From NCBI GenBank assembly GCA_937875275.1, contig CALNCC010000004.1:1-30798 (forward strand): a stretch of DNA of 30,798 nucleotides, written 5' to 3'. Origin of the DNA: an uncultured Dysgonomonas sp. GTDB taxonomy: Bacteria > Bacteroidota > Bacteroidia > Bacteroidales > Dysgonomonadaceae. The position numbers and the translations under genes were made by a program. This document shows, in pieces, positions 1 through 7,990 of this stretch. Position 1 is the first letter of the stretch. Each line of letters opens with the position of its first letter. The notes under the pieces are model-generated. The model had not been told where the DNA came from. It ran no database searches and saw nothing but the letters and a program-made list of their open reading frames with translations.

Positions 1-695
1 ATGACGGATCGAAAGACATGACTGTAAACCGATTGCTATACCGTTCACTGTTAGAAAAATCATTGGATGACATATTTGCAACCGACTACAAAAATATGAA
101 AGACTGTATAGAATCGAAACTATTCGGTATCGCTTTGGAAAGCTACACAGTAGGTTCGCACGATTTCTATTTAGGCTATGGTGCAAAAAAACAAAAAATG
201 GTTACTTTAGATATGGGACACTTCCATCTGACTGAAAGTGTAGCCGACAAAGTATCTTCCTTACTACTATTCACACCCGAAATAATGCTCCATGTGAGCC
301 GCCCTGTACGTTGGGATTCGGATCATGTAGTTACCCTAAACGATGATACAACAGAATTGGCAAAAGAGATTGTACGTGCCGACGCTCTGAATAAAGTGAA
401 TGTAGGACTCGACTTCTTCGATGCATCTATCAATCGTATAGGGGCTTACGTGATAGGTATACGCTCTACTCAGAAAGCATTCTTACAAGGATTACTCGAA
501 CCGCTTGCCAAACTTCGTGAATATGAAGCAAACGGGCAATACTTTGAACGCCTAGCTCTTCTCGAAGAAGCAAAAGCCTTGCCTTGGAATGCCGTATGGG
601 ATTATTTCTGCCTGAAAAACAATGTACCGGTAGGAGAAGATTACATAGGAGAAATACAACAATACGAGAAGGATGTAACATCTAAAAGAAATTAA
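1..695 (+). CDS. rhaA: L-rhamnose isomerase, C-terminal part (cut by window edge)
   Basis: Interconverts L-rhamnose and L-rhamnulose in the cytoplasm, the first intracellular step of rhamnose catabolism. The reading frame is open at the left edge (first full codon at base 3), so the Met at base 18 is internal. Counting from that Met, the family's metal and catalytic ligands are all present: Glu32, Asp65 and His68 (in LDMGHFH), His92, Asp100 and Asp102 (in SRPVRWDSDH) and Asp132 (in GLDFFDASINR). They align with E. coli RhaA Glu234, Asp267, His270, His294, Asp302, Asp304 and Asp334 at a constant offset of 202, so about 200 N-terminal residues lie outside the window. The rhaT gene follows after 30 bp, consistent with one operon. 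The identity is near certain; the kinase and regulator, if linked, must be to the left. Confidence 0.96.
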   Translation, partial: DGSKDMTVNRLLYRSLLEKSLDDIFATDYKNMKDCIESKLFGIALESYTVGSHDFYLGYGAKKQKMVTLDMGHFHLTESVADKVSSLLLFTPEIMLHVSRPVRWDSDHVVTLNDDTTELAKEIVRADALNKVNVGLDFFDASINRIGAYVIGIRSTQKAFLQGLLEPLAKLREYEANGQYFERLALLEEAKALPWNAVWDYFCLKNNVPVGEDYIGEIQQYEKDVTSKRN

Positions 696-725
696 ACGCA
701 GAGCATTCAAAAAAGCATTCTGACT

Positions 726-1760
726 ATGAATACAATTATAGGATTGATAATTATAGCAATAGGCAGCCTCGGGCAGTCGAGTTCGTACGTCCCCATCAAT
801 AAGGTTAAAAACTGGTCGTGGGAGTGTTTTTGGCTTATACAAGGTATATTCGCATGGTTGTTGTTCCCATTATTGGGAGCGCTGATTGCATTGCCTTCGG
901 GTGTCTCGCTATTCGAGGTATGGTCTGCGGCGGGTGCAGATGTATGGAAAGCAATTGCTTTCGGTGTCTTTTGGGGCATCGGAGGACTGACCTTCGGGCT
1001 AAGTATGCGCTATCTTGGCGTTGCTCTCGGGCAATCGTTGGCTTTGGGAACCTGCTCTGCTTTTGGTACACTTATCCCCGCCATACTCAAAGGAGACGAT
1101 CTGTTTTCGGGCGATGGGCTGATACTCCTTATTGGTGTGTCGATAGCCATAGCAGGTATAGCCGTAATTGGTTATGCGGGAGCCTTGAAGTCGCAAAATA
1201 TGTCGGAAGAAGAAAAGAAAAAAGCGGTAAAAGACTTTGCTCTGAAAAAAGGTATCTTCATAGCCTTATTAGCAGGTGTGATGAGTGCTTGTTTCAATCT
1301 CGGACTCGAAGCCGGTGCTCCTATCAAAGCACAACTTATCAGTTTGGGAGCAAGCGATCTTTTGGTTTTGAACCCTGTCATACTATTGGTTACCATAGGG
1401 GGCTTCATTACCAACGCATGTTATTGTCTTTTCCAGAACTACAAAAACAAATCATTTAAAGATTACACGTCAGCATCAGGCAATGTGTGGATAAACAATC
1501 TATTGTTTTGTGCGTTAGCCGGATTGCTGTGGTATTCTCAGTTTTTCGGGTTGGGAGTAGGACAAAGCTTCTTCGAGCCGGATAGCGTAATGATGGCATT
1601 TTCGTGGAGCATACTCATGTCTCTCAATGTGCTGTTCAGCAATGTCTGGGGAATTATTCTGAAAGAATGGAAAGGCTCGGGGCAGAAAACAATTACTGTT
1701 CTGATTATCGGATTGATTATTCTGATTATTTCGATAACTTTACCTCAAGTGTTGAAATAA
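726..1760 (+). CDS. rhaT: L-rhamnose/proton symporter
   Basis: Inner-membrane carrier importing L-rhamnose with protons. The 344-residue length equals that of E. coli RhaT, and the protein is made of roughly ten hydrophobic segments from residue 1 to 343. It begins with a membrane helix rich in Ile and Gly, then has an SSSYVPINK stretch and YLGVALGQSLALG, both typical of the RhaT family in the drug/metabolite transporter superfamily. A charged cytoplasmic loop (SEEEKKKAVKDF, about residues 160-171) separates the two halves. The position between rhaA and rhaD supports the call. The ATG start lies 30 bp after the rhaA stop; no separate promoter is visible there. Confidence 0.95.
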   Translation: MNTIIGLIIIAIGSLGQSSSYVPINKVKNWSWECFWLIQGIFAWLLFPLLGALIALPSGVSLFEVWSAAGADVWKAIAFGVFWGIGGLTFGLSMRYLGVALGQSLALGTCSAFGTLIPAILKGDDLFSGDGLILLIGVSIAIAGIAVIGYAGALKSQNMSEEEKKKAVKDFALKKGIFIALLAGVMSACFNLGLEAGAPIKAQLISLGASDLLVLNPVILLVTIGGFITNACYCLFQNYKNKSFKDYTSASGNVWINNLLFCALAGLLWYSQFFGLGVGQSFFEPDSVMMAFSWSILMSLNVLFSNVWGIILKEWKGSGQKTITVLIIGLIILIISITLPQVLK

Positions 1761-1892
1761 CAACAGAGAATAAATAATGCAGAAAAAAAACAGGGCAAAC
1801 ACATGAGAATAATTTAAACTCACAACAAAGATCACAGACTGCAATCTTCGAGCCTGTATCTGTATATACAATAATGTATTAAAAACTAAAAT

Positions 1893-2702
1893 ATGAAATC
1901 AATATTAGATAATCGCCCCGAGTTGGGCAAACGCATAAGCGAGGTGGCGGAAGTAGCGGGCTATCTTTGGCAAAAAGGATGGGCCGAACGAAATGGCGGC
2001 AATATCACAATCAACATAACCGATATCATTGACGACGAAATAAAGGCTATGAAACCGATAAGCGAATCAATACAAATAGGTAAACCGTTGCCATACCTGA
2101 AAGGTTGTTATTTCTTTTGCAAGGGGACAAACAAGCGCATGCGCGATTTGGCTCGATGGCCAATGGAAAATGGTTCGGTAATACGTATTTTGGACGATTG
2201 CAGCAGCTACGAAATAATTGCAGACAACCCTGTGATGCCGACATCAGAGTTGCCATCGCATTTGTGTATGCACAGCTATCAGATCGAAATAGGCTCGGGC
2301 TATAAGGCAGCTTTGCACACTCATCCTATCGACTTGATTGCGATGACCCACAACCCTGCTTTTCTCGAAAAAGATAAACTTACCTATTTGTTGTGGAGCA
2401 TGATACCCGAGACTCGAGCTTTCTGCCCGAAAGGATTGGGGATTATTCCATACAAAATGCCAAGTTCGATGGAATTGGCAGATGCTACGGTAGAAATGCT
2501 GAAAGAGTACGATGTAGTGATGTGGGAAAAACATGGAGCATGCTCGGTAAGTGAAAATATAATGGAAGCCTTCGACATGGTAGATACTTTGTCAAAATCG
2601 GCTCAGATATATATGGCTGCCAAGTCTATGGGTTTCGAACCACAAGGAACTTCTCGGGAAGATATGGAAGCATTGAAAACTGCGTTTAACTTACCGAAAT
2701 AA
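1893..2702 (+). CDS. rhaD: Rhamnulose-1-phosphate aldolase
   Basis: Class II, zinc-dependent aldolase splitting L-rhamnulose 1-phosphate into dihydroxyacetone phosphate and L-lactaldehyde. The protein has 269 residues, close to the E. coli enzyme (274). The active site is visible: catalytic Glu119 in TSELPSHL, zinc ligands His142 and His144 in ALHTHPIDL, Glu172 in IPETRAF and zinc ligand His214 in WEKHGACSV. It follows rhaT after 132 bp of AT-rich sequence in which I see no convincing TAnnTTTG promoter or hairpin, so it is probably cotranscribed. A terminator at 2766-2797 ends the unit. A lactaldehyde reductase gene, often next in Bacteroides rhamnose loci, is absent here. Confidence 0.96.
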   Translation: MKSILDNRPELGKRISEVAEVAGYLWQKGWAERNGGNITINITDIIDDEIKAMKPISESIQIGKPLPYLKGCYFFCKGTNKRMRDLARWPMENGSVIRILDDCSSYEIIADNPVMPTSELPSHLCMHSYQIEIGSGYKAALHTHPIDLIAMTHNPAFLEKDKLTYLLWSMIPETRAFCPKGLGIIPYKMPSSMELADATVEMLKEYDVVMWEKHGACSVSENIMEAFDMVDTLSKSAQIYMAAKSMGFEPQGTSREDMEALKTAFNLPK

Positions 2703-2765
2703 ATATTCATTTAGTTTGTCCCGTCTCGGTAGTGGTTGACAGGGTTCACACTAAATATTTATAAG

Positions 2766-2797
2766 AACCGATGGATTTATTTCTATCGGTTTTTTTG
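2766..2797 (+). terminator. Rho-independent terminator after rhaD
   Basis: A 10-bp stem AACCGATGGA / TCTATCGGTT (one G-T pair) with a 6-base loop is followed by a run of T on the plus strand. The minus-strand reading has no T run, so it serves the rhamnose operon only. Confidence 0.85.
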
Positions 2798-2837
2798 TCT
2801 TAGATGGGGTGGAAATTAGTTCTAAACCAATAAAAAA

Positions 2838-3539
2838 TTACGATAGACGATTGTGATCGCGATAACTGTAATAAGAATTGTCAGAAACGATAACGTGGTC
2901 GAGTAGATGAATCTCCATCACATGACCGGCATCTTGTAGTTTTCGGGTTATGTGGTCATCATCTTTGCTTGGCTGGGTGTTGCCCGACGGATGATTGTGG
3001 CAAAGGATGATTCCCGAAGCCAGATGGTCGAGTGCTTCTTTCATTATCATGCGTATGTCGACAACACTGCCTGCTATTCCGCCCTTGCTGACTTGCCCTT
3101 TTCTAATGACCTTATTCGATTTGTTGAGCAATAAGAACCACACTTCTTCGTGATTGAGGTCGCCCATCAGTGGTTGAAAAATATTGAAAACCTCTTCGCT
3201 GTTTGTGATTTGTGGCTGTATGGGTTTTTCTGCCAACTTGCGTCTACGTCCCAATTCTAATGCTGCGATGATAGTTATAGCCTTTGCTTCGCCTATTCCT
3301 TTGAAATTACTTATCAAATCGTTGATACTCAGTTTGCCCAATGCGTTGAGGTTGTTATCCGCACTGTGAAGGATGCGTTGCGACAATTCGACAGCCGTTT
3401 CGTTCTTGTTGCCTGACCCTATCAGTATTGCCAACAGCTCGGCATCGGAAAGCGAAGCCACCCCTTTGATGAGCAGCTTCTCGCGAGGACGGTCTTCTTC
3501 TGCCCAGTCTTTTATGTTTAGTTTTGTTCTTTGGTTCAT
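2838..3539 (-). CDS. radC: RadC-family JAB/MPN+ domain protein
   Basis: The 233-residue product has the usual RadC build: an N-terminal UPF0758/helix-hairpin-helix-like part (GIGEAKA at about residues 81-87) and a C-terminal JAB/MPN+ domain with the metalloprotease-like signature HNHPSG (His181, His183), downstream Asp194 and an upstream acidic pair near residues 131-132. RadC was once linked to DNA repair, but that role was withdrawn for E. coli, so its biochemical function is open. A TTG codon three bases upstream could also be read, but the ATG at 3539 is preferred: it overlaps the TGA stop of the upstream secreted protein by one base (TGATG), pointing to translational coupling. Confidence 0.93.
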   Translation of the reverse strand: MNQRTKLNIKDWAEEDRPREKLLIKGVASLSDAELLAILIGSGNKNETAVELSQRILHSADNNLNALGKLSINDLISNFKGIGEAKAITIIAALELGRRRKLAEKPIQPQITNSEEVFNIFQPLMGDLNHEEVWFLLLNKSNKVIRKGQVSKGGIAGSVVDIRMIMKEALDHLASGIILCHNHPSGNTQPSKDDDHITRKLQDAGHVMEIHLLDHVIVSDNSYYSYRDHNRLS

Positions 3540-4060
3540 CAAGAAAATTTGATCTTGTGCTTTTTCTCCATGAATTTGAAAAACATATATAATTTGTATT
3601 CAAACTCCTTTCCGTATTCGTATGTCGGGTCGTAGTCGATAGGTTCGACATACATATTGTCAGAGAAATCATCGGTGCTGTAATGGCGTTTGTTCCATGT
3701 TGCCACATAGTTGCGGTTCTTCGACTTCAGATTTTCTTCTTCAAAAAACGAGATGTTTTGCTGACCGGCTAAGAACGATTCATATTCCATGTCTGTTACT
3801 TTGATGTCGTATTCAAGGACGGTAACTCCATCGTCTTGTTTGTTGTTGTAAGGCATTTTGTGCCTGTTTTTGATATAGAATTCCCTATTTATTCTTTTTC
3901 CTAGACGGTCTTCTATATGCGTGTTAAGACTTACGATTTTGAATTCTATGTTTTCAATATCGAATGACGTTTTCACTTTCAATATTGGGTATGTTTTTTT
4001 ATTCTGGGCAAAACATAGGCAAGGTATTGCTAACAGCAGTAGGCAGATAATTTTTTTCAT
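3539..4060 (-). CDS. Secreted hypothetical protein coupled to radC
   Basis: A 173-residue protein that I do not recognise. The first 18 residues form a signal peptide (two Lys, then a Leu/Ile-rich core) ending in CFA with Gln next, so it should be a signal peptidase I substrate with mature N-terminal Gln. The mature part is polar, rich in Lys, Glu, Asp and Tyr, ends in a basic FMEKKHKIKFS tail, and shows no motif I can name. The ATG at 4060 was chosen over a TTG ten codons earlier because it places the signal peptide at the N-terminus and lies 28 bp after a good promoter -7 box. Its stop overlaps the radC start, so the two are probably made from one message. Confidence 0.75.
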   Translation of the reverse strand: MKKIICLLLLAIPCLCFAQNKKTYPILKVKTSFDIENIEFKIVSLNTHIEDRLGKRINREFYIKNRHKMPYNNKQDDGVTVLEYDIKVTDMEYESFLAGQQNISFFEEENLKSKNRNYVATWNKRHYSTDDFSDNMYVEPIDYDPTYEYGKEFEYKLYMFFKFMEKKHKIKFS

Positions 4061-4087
4061 AGCGGTATGTTTTAATAGTTTGTCTCT

Positions 4088-4119
4088 CAAATGTATGAAG
4101 TTTTGTCATAAAAAACAAA
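4088..4119 (-). promoter_or_regulatory. Bacteroidetes-type promoter for the secreted protein-radC operon
   Basis: On the minus strand a TTTG (-33 element, 4119-4116), 20 bp, and TACATTTG (-7 element, 4095-4088) match the Bacteroides housekeeping sigma consensus. The ATG at 4060 lies 27 bases after the -7 box. The -33 element sits in the T tract of the efp terminator. Confidence 0.75.
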
Positions 4120-4145
4120 AGCCCGACGAGATATTTCGTCAGGCT
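4109..4145 (-). terminator. Terminator after efp
   Basis: Read on the minus strand, AGCCTGACGA / TCGTCGGGCT forms a 10-bp stem with one G-U pair and a 6-base loop, followed by TTTTGTTTTTT. It lies 26 bp after the efp stop. Confidence 0.85.
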
Positions 4146-4170
4146 CTTGCGTATTGTATTTGGGAATAAA

Positions 4171-4737
4171 TTATTCTTTCACACGCTCAACATACGAACC
4201 GTCTTTCGTGTTGATCTTGATTTTCTCGCCTTCGTTGATGAAAAGGGGAACACGAATCTCTGCGCCAGTCTCTACCGTAGCAGGTTTTGTTGCATTGGTT
4301 GCCGTGTCGCCTTTCAGTCCCGGTTCGGTGTATGTGATCTGAAGGATCACAGTAGTCGGAAGCTCGGCAGTAAGTATTGTTTCAGTTTCGGTATGTACCT
4401 GCACTTCTACCATATCGCCTTCTTTCAAGAATGCTACGCCTTCTATTTGCTCTCCGGGGATTGCTATTTGTTCGAAAGTCTCGGTATTCATAAAGTTGTA
4501 TCCCATATCATCTTTGTAAAGATATTGATATGGACGACGTTCTATGCGCACTTCGTCAAGTTTTACTCCGGCATTGAATGTTTTGTCAAGGATACGTCCC
4601 GATTTCACATTACGAAGTTTTGTGCGTACGAATGCAGCACCTTTACCCGGTTTTACGTGTAAGAATTCGACTACGACAAAATATTGTCCTTCTATGTCGA
4701 TACACATTCCGTTTCTTATATCAGCTGTTGTTGCCAT
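4171..4737 (-). CDS. efp: Elongation factor P
   Basis: EF-P binds between the P and E sites of stalled ribosomes and speeds peptide bond formation at consecutive prolines. The 188-residue length is standard. The N-terminal KOW-like domain carries the tip loop KPGKGAA with Lys32 at the modifiable position; two OB-fold domains follow, ending in the conserved stretch around EIRVPLFINEGEKIKINTKDGSY. No modification gene (EpmA, EpmB, EarP or YmfI type) is seen nearby. The gene has its own promoter just beyond the end of the M3 peptidase gene and its own terminator, so it appears monocistronic. Confidence 0.97.
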   Translation of the reverse strand: MATTADIRNGMCIDIEGQYFVVVEFLHVKPGKGAAFVRTKLRNVKSGRILDKTFNAGVKLDEVRIERRPYQYLYKDDMGYNFMNTETFEQIAIPGEQIEGVAFLKEGDMVEVQVHTETETILTAELPTTVILQITYTEPGLKGDTATNATKPATVETGAEIRVPLFINEGEKIKINTKDGSYVERVKE

Positions 4738-4774
4738 TGATTAAATTTTTTATAAGTTTCGTTTGATTAGGCTG

Positions 4775-4804
4775 CAAAGATAATGAAAAAGCTTATTTTA
4801 CAAA
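4775..4804 (-). promoter_or_regulatory. Bacteroidetes-type promoter for efp
   Basis: On the minus strand TTTG (4804-4801), 18 bp, then TATCTTTG (4782-4775) precedes the efp ATG by 37 bases. The -33 part lies inside the last codons of the upstream peptidase gene. Confidence 0.65.
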
Positions 4805-6949
4805 ACCTCTGTTCTTAAGCAAATAAACCGGATTTGGTTCTGCGCCTCTGAATTTTTTGTACAATGTCATCGGATCGTCGCTTCCACCTTTCGATAGCAC
4901 GTTGTCGCGGAATGCCTGTGCAGTCTTCGGGTCGAATATATTTCCTGTTTCCACAAAAGCCTGATATGCATCTGAATCCAATACCTCAGACCATAGATAA
5001 CTGTAATATCCTGACGAGTATCCACCGTCGAATATGTGCGAGAAGTATGTACTTCTATATCTTGGTATGATCTCCGAGATCAATCCTATTTTGTTCATTG
5101 CATCTGCTTCAAACTTGTCGATGTCAAGCTCTTTTATTCCTTCGAGGCTGTTGAAATCTACGTTATTAGTTCCGCCTATTGTGTGCCAGTTCATATCGAG
5201 GATAGCTGCCGCTACCAGTTCGGTAGTCATAAATCCTTGATTGAAGGTCGATGCTTTCTGTATTTTCTCTATCAATTCGTCAGAGATTACTTCTCCTGTT
5301 TTATAGCTTTTGGCAAAAGATTTCAATACCTCAGGTTCGAATGCCCAATGCTCCATCACCTGCGAAGGAAGTTCGACAAAGTCGCGTGCTACGGATGTTC
5401 CCGATAGTGTGTTGTATGTACAGTTAGACAATAGTCCGTGCAATCCGTGTCCGAACTCGTGGAACACTGTACCCACCTGATCTATTGTCAACAAAGACGG
5501 CGTGTCGGCTGTCGGAGACGCAAAGTTGCCCACGTTATATATCAACGGATGAGTGAATGTGCTGTCGTTGGCACTTTGTTTGCGGAAGCTGCCCATCCAT
5601 GCGCCATTTTTCTTTTGTCCCTCACGGGCATAGTAGTCCATGTAGATGATGCCTATATATTTGCCGTCAGCAGCGGATACTTCGAATGCTTGTACGTCTT
5701 TCTGATATACGGGGATGTCTGTTCTTTCTTTAAACGAGATTCCGTATAGTTTGTTTGCCACATTGAATACGCCTTCACGCACATTTTCGTAAGTGAAATA
5801 TTGTTTCAACTCATCTTCATTCAATGCATACTTTTCTTTACGCAGTTTTTCGACATAGTAGAACCAGTCCCACGATTCGAGTTTGAAATCGTTTCCTGTT
5901 TCTTTTTTTGCCAATGTTGTCAGCTCAGCAGCTTCTCTTTTTGCTTGAGGAAGGGCGTATTCCCATATCTCGTTCAGCAGTTTCATCACATTCTCGGGTT
6001 TTTTAGCCATTGTTTCTTCCAGCACATAGTCGGCATGAGTGGCGTATCCCAATAGGTTTGCTTTTTCTAAACGAAGCGAAACGATCTGTTTGATGATCTC
6101 TTTATTGTCATTGTCGTTGCCGTTGTTTCCTCTGCTATACATTGCCTTGTACAGTTTCTCTCTCAAGTCTCTGTTGTCGGCATATTGGAGGAATGGTTCC
6201 CAGCTTGGTTTGCTTAGTGTAAACACCCATTTGCCGTCCAATTCTCTGTCCTTAGCTGCTTGTGCGGCAGATGCTACAACATCGGCAGGAAGTCCCGAAA
6301 GGTCTTCTTCTTTTTCGATTACCAATTGGAAATTCTTTGTTTCAGCCAACAGGTTTTGTCCGAAATTGAGTGTCGCCATTCCCAACTCCTTGTTGATCTC
6401 GCGCAAACGATTTTGTTTGTCTCCGCTCAACAATATTCCCGAACGAACAAACGATTTGTAGTATTTTTCCAGAAGTTTCTTCTGTTCGGTAGTAAGATTC
6501 TCACTTGCCGGATCGTCGTTGATTGCTTTTATTTTGGCGAACAGTTGTTCGTTGAGGTTGATGTTGTCGCCATGCTCGGTTAACTTGGGATTTATTTGTT
6601 TAGCAATGTCTTGTCTCACCGAGTCGGTGTTGGCACTGTTGAGGGCAAAGAATACCGAAGATACTCTGTTCAGCATTTTTCCTGCTTTGTCTAAAGCCAC
6701 AATTGTGTTTTCGAATGTCGGAGCATCCGCATTTTTTATGATAGCATCTACCTCGGCAGTATGCTCTTTCATTCCTGCCTCAAAAGCCGGGAGGTAGTGT
6801 TCTATTTTTATCTGATCGAAAGGGGGCACTCCGTCGGGAGTATCAAATTCGCTGAAGAAAGGATTGTCTTTCCCTTGTGTATCAGCCTCGTTGCAAGAAT
6901 ACATCATAATGAGTGATAATGTGATAATTGTAAAAAAGATCTTTTTCAT
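4793..6949 (-). CDS. dcp: M3-family zinc metallopeptidase, peptidyl-dipeptidase Dcp-like lipoprotein
   Basis: A thimet-oligopeptidase/Dcp-type enzyme releasing dipeptides or cutting short oligopeptides. The protein has 718 residues. Zinc ligands His497 and His501 and catalytic Glu498 are in VFHEFGHGLH; the third ligand is Glu526 in DFVELPSQ. The N-terminus is a lipoprotein signal with Cys19 after MYS, so it is exported and lipid-anchored, unlike cytoplasmic E. coli Dcp; this is common in Bacteroidetes. The preceding domain (residues 30-450) is the helical M3 N-terminal part beginning with FDTPDGVPPFDQI. A TAnnTTTG box lies 35 bases upstream. Exact preference (Dcp or oligopeptidase A) cannot be read from the sequence, but IPRYRSTYFSHIFDGGYSSG favours the Dcp group. 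Confidence 0.93.
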   Translation of the reverse strand: MKKIFFTIITLSLIMMYSCNEADTQGKDNPFFSEFDTPDGVPPFDQIKIEHYLPAFEAGMKEHTAEVDAIIKNADAPTFENTIVALDKAGKMLNRVSSVFFALNSANTDSVRQDIAKQINPKLTEHGDNINLNEQLFAKIKAINDDPASENLTTEQKKLLEKYYKSFVRSGILLSGDKQNRLREINKELGMATLNFGQNLLAETKNFQLVIEKEEDLSGLPADVVASAAQAAKDRELDGKWVFTLSKPSWEPFLQYADNRDLREKLYKAMYSRGNNGNDNDNKEIIKQIVSLRLEKANLLGYATHADYVLEETMAKKPENVMKLLNEIWEYALPQAKREAAELTTLAKKETGNDFKLESWDWFYYVEKLRKEKYALNEDELKQYFTYENVREGVFNVANKLYGISFKERTDIPVYQKDVQAFEVSAADGKYIGIIYMDYYAREGQKKNGAWMGSFRKQSANDSTFTHPLIYNVGNFASPTADTPSLLTIDQVGTVFHEFGHGLHGLLSNCTYNTLSGTSVARDFVELPSQVMEHWAFEPEVLKSFAKSYKTGEVISDELIEKIQKASTFNQGFMTTELVAAAILDMNWHTIGGTNNVDFNSLEGIKELDIDKFEADAMNKIGLISEIIPRYRSTYFSHIFDGGYSSGYYSYLWSEVLDSDAYQAFVETGNIFDPKTAQAFRDNVLSKGGSDDPMTLYKKFRGAEPNPVYLLKNRGFVK

Positions 6950-6984
6950 AAATGGGGGTTAAAAGTTTATTTTCTAATTTGTTA

Positions 6985-6992
6985 CAAAAATA
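6985..6992 (-). promoter_or_regulatory. Possible -7 promoter element for the M3 peptidase gene
   Basis: TATTTTTG on the minus strand fits TAnnTTTG and lies 35 bases before the ATG. No TTTG occurs at the expected -33 distance, so support is partial. Confidence 0.4.
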
Positions 6993-7106
6993 ATAATATA
7001 CTTTGATGTAAGGGGCTGTCTATTTGTCTTTTTTGAGAATAATAGCGATTTTGAACGAGAAATACGGAATTAAATTAGTATACTTGTATAACTAAATCTT
7101 AGCATC

Positions 7107-7511
7107 ATGAAGTTCTTTATCCGAAAACGATTCTTTACCGTTCTCCTTTTGTCGGTGGCAATAGCAACACTGTCAAATTCTTGCAGCAATAGCCTCGAAG
7201 ATAAACTGAAAGCCTATTCGCGGGGAATGAATGCCGAGTGCCCCATAACGATTGACGAATATACACGATTAGACGGAACGTTAGTTGTCAGAGGGAGTGT
7301 TTTGCAGATGAACTATACGATTACTCAAAACTTTCCGGTGATGGATACCGTCTTGCTGAAGCAGGGAATGAAAGAGGAAAATGTGAAGATGCTGAAAAAC
7401 AAGCAGAACGAATTTATTACCGATAATGGCGTAACTGTGCAATATCACTACTACGACAGCAGTAACAACTATTTGTTTTCGGTGCAGGTAGATGCTGCTG
7501 ATTATAAATAA
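7107..7511 (+). CDS. Small hypothetical lipoprotein
   Basis: A 134-residue protein I cannot assign to a family. It has a basic start (KFFIRKRFF), a hydrophobic core and a lipobox ending in LSNSC with Cys26, so it should be a lipoprotein. The mature domain alternates short beta-like and charged segments, including a DGTLVVRGSVLQMNYTIT stretch and a Tyr-rich VQYHYYDSSNNYLF near the end; it resembles the size of small periplasmic beta-sandwich lipoproteins, but that is only an impression. It precedes the YhcH gene by 18 bp, suggesting one transcript with the branching enzyme. Confidence 0.75.
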   Translation: MKFFIRKRFFTVLLLSVAIATLSNSCSNSLEDKLKAYSRGMNAECPITIDEYTRLDGTLVVRGSVLQMNYTITQNFPVMDTVLLKQGMKEENVKMLKNKQNEFITDNGVTVQYHYYDSSNNYLFSVQVDAADYK

Positions 7512-7529
7512 ACAAAAACCTGAAAAGCG

Positions 7530-7976
7530 ATGATAATAGACTACCTTTCAAACGTTTCGACATATAAAGATATTCATCCGCGCATAAAGTTGGCTATCGA
7601 ATATCTCGAAACATTGGATATGAACAATCTGCCGATGGGCAAAACAGAAATATCTGCTGATGAGATATTCATGATAGTGAGCGATAGTACACTGCGAGAA
7701 AAGGCTAAAGCAAAGCTTGAAGTACACGATGCGTACATAGACATTCAGATTCCGTTGAGTAAGACCGAGACTTTCGGTTGGAAATCGCGATCCAAATTGG
7801 AACAGGAATCTGCACCTTTCGATAAAAATAGAGATATTCAATTTTTTGAAGATGCACCTATATTGTATTTTTCATTGCCGGTAGGCAGTTTCACAATATT
7901 CTATCCGCAGGATGCGCATGCTCCGTGTGTGGGCGAAGGGGTTATCCGAAAAATAGTAGTTAAAGTTAAACTGTAA
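7530..7976 (+). CDS. YhcH/YjgK/YiaL (DUF386) family protein
   Basis: A 148-residue cupin-like protein of the family that includes E. coli YhcH, YiaL and EbgC. The family signatures are visible: LEVHDAYIDIQ (Glu64, His66, Asp71) and FTIFYPQDAHAP (His130), followed by the IRKIVVKVKL C-terminal strand whose Lys141 is conserved. Members often sit in sugar operons (sialic acid, 2,3-diketogulonate, beta-galactoside) and are proposed sugar isomerases, anomerases or metal-dependent sugar-binding proteins; the reaction is not settled. Here it lies 18 bp after a lipoprotein gene and 14 bp before a glycogen branching enzyme, an unusual partner. Confidence 0.9.
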   Translation: MIIDYLSNVSTYKDIHPRIKLAIEYLETLDMNNLPMGKTEISADEIFMIVSDSTLREKAKAKLEVHDAYIDIQIPLSKTETFGWKSRSKLEQESAPFDKNRDIQFFEDAPILYFSLPVGSFTIFYPQDAHAPCVGEGVIRKIVVKVKL

Positions 7977-7990
7977 AAAAACGATTCGCT

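Noticed and set aside
2703..2765. Possible regulatory RNA between rhaD and radC
   Set aside because: Only the terminator hairpin is convincing; the rest shows no promoter or conserved structure that I can see.
4171..4737. Possible novel EF-P modification
   Set aside because: Lys32 in the tip loop is the ordinary modifiable residue and the window carries no modification enzyme to judge from.
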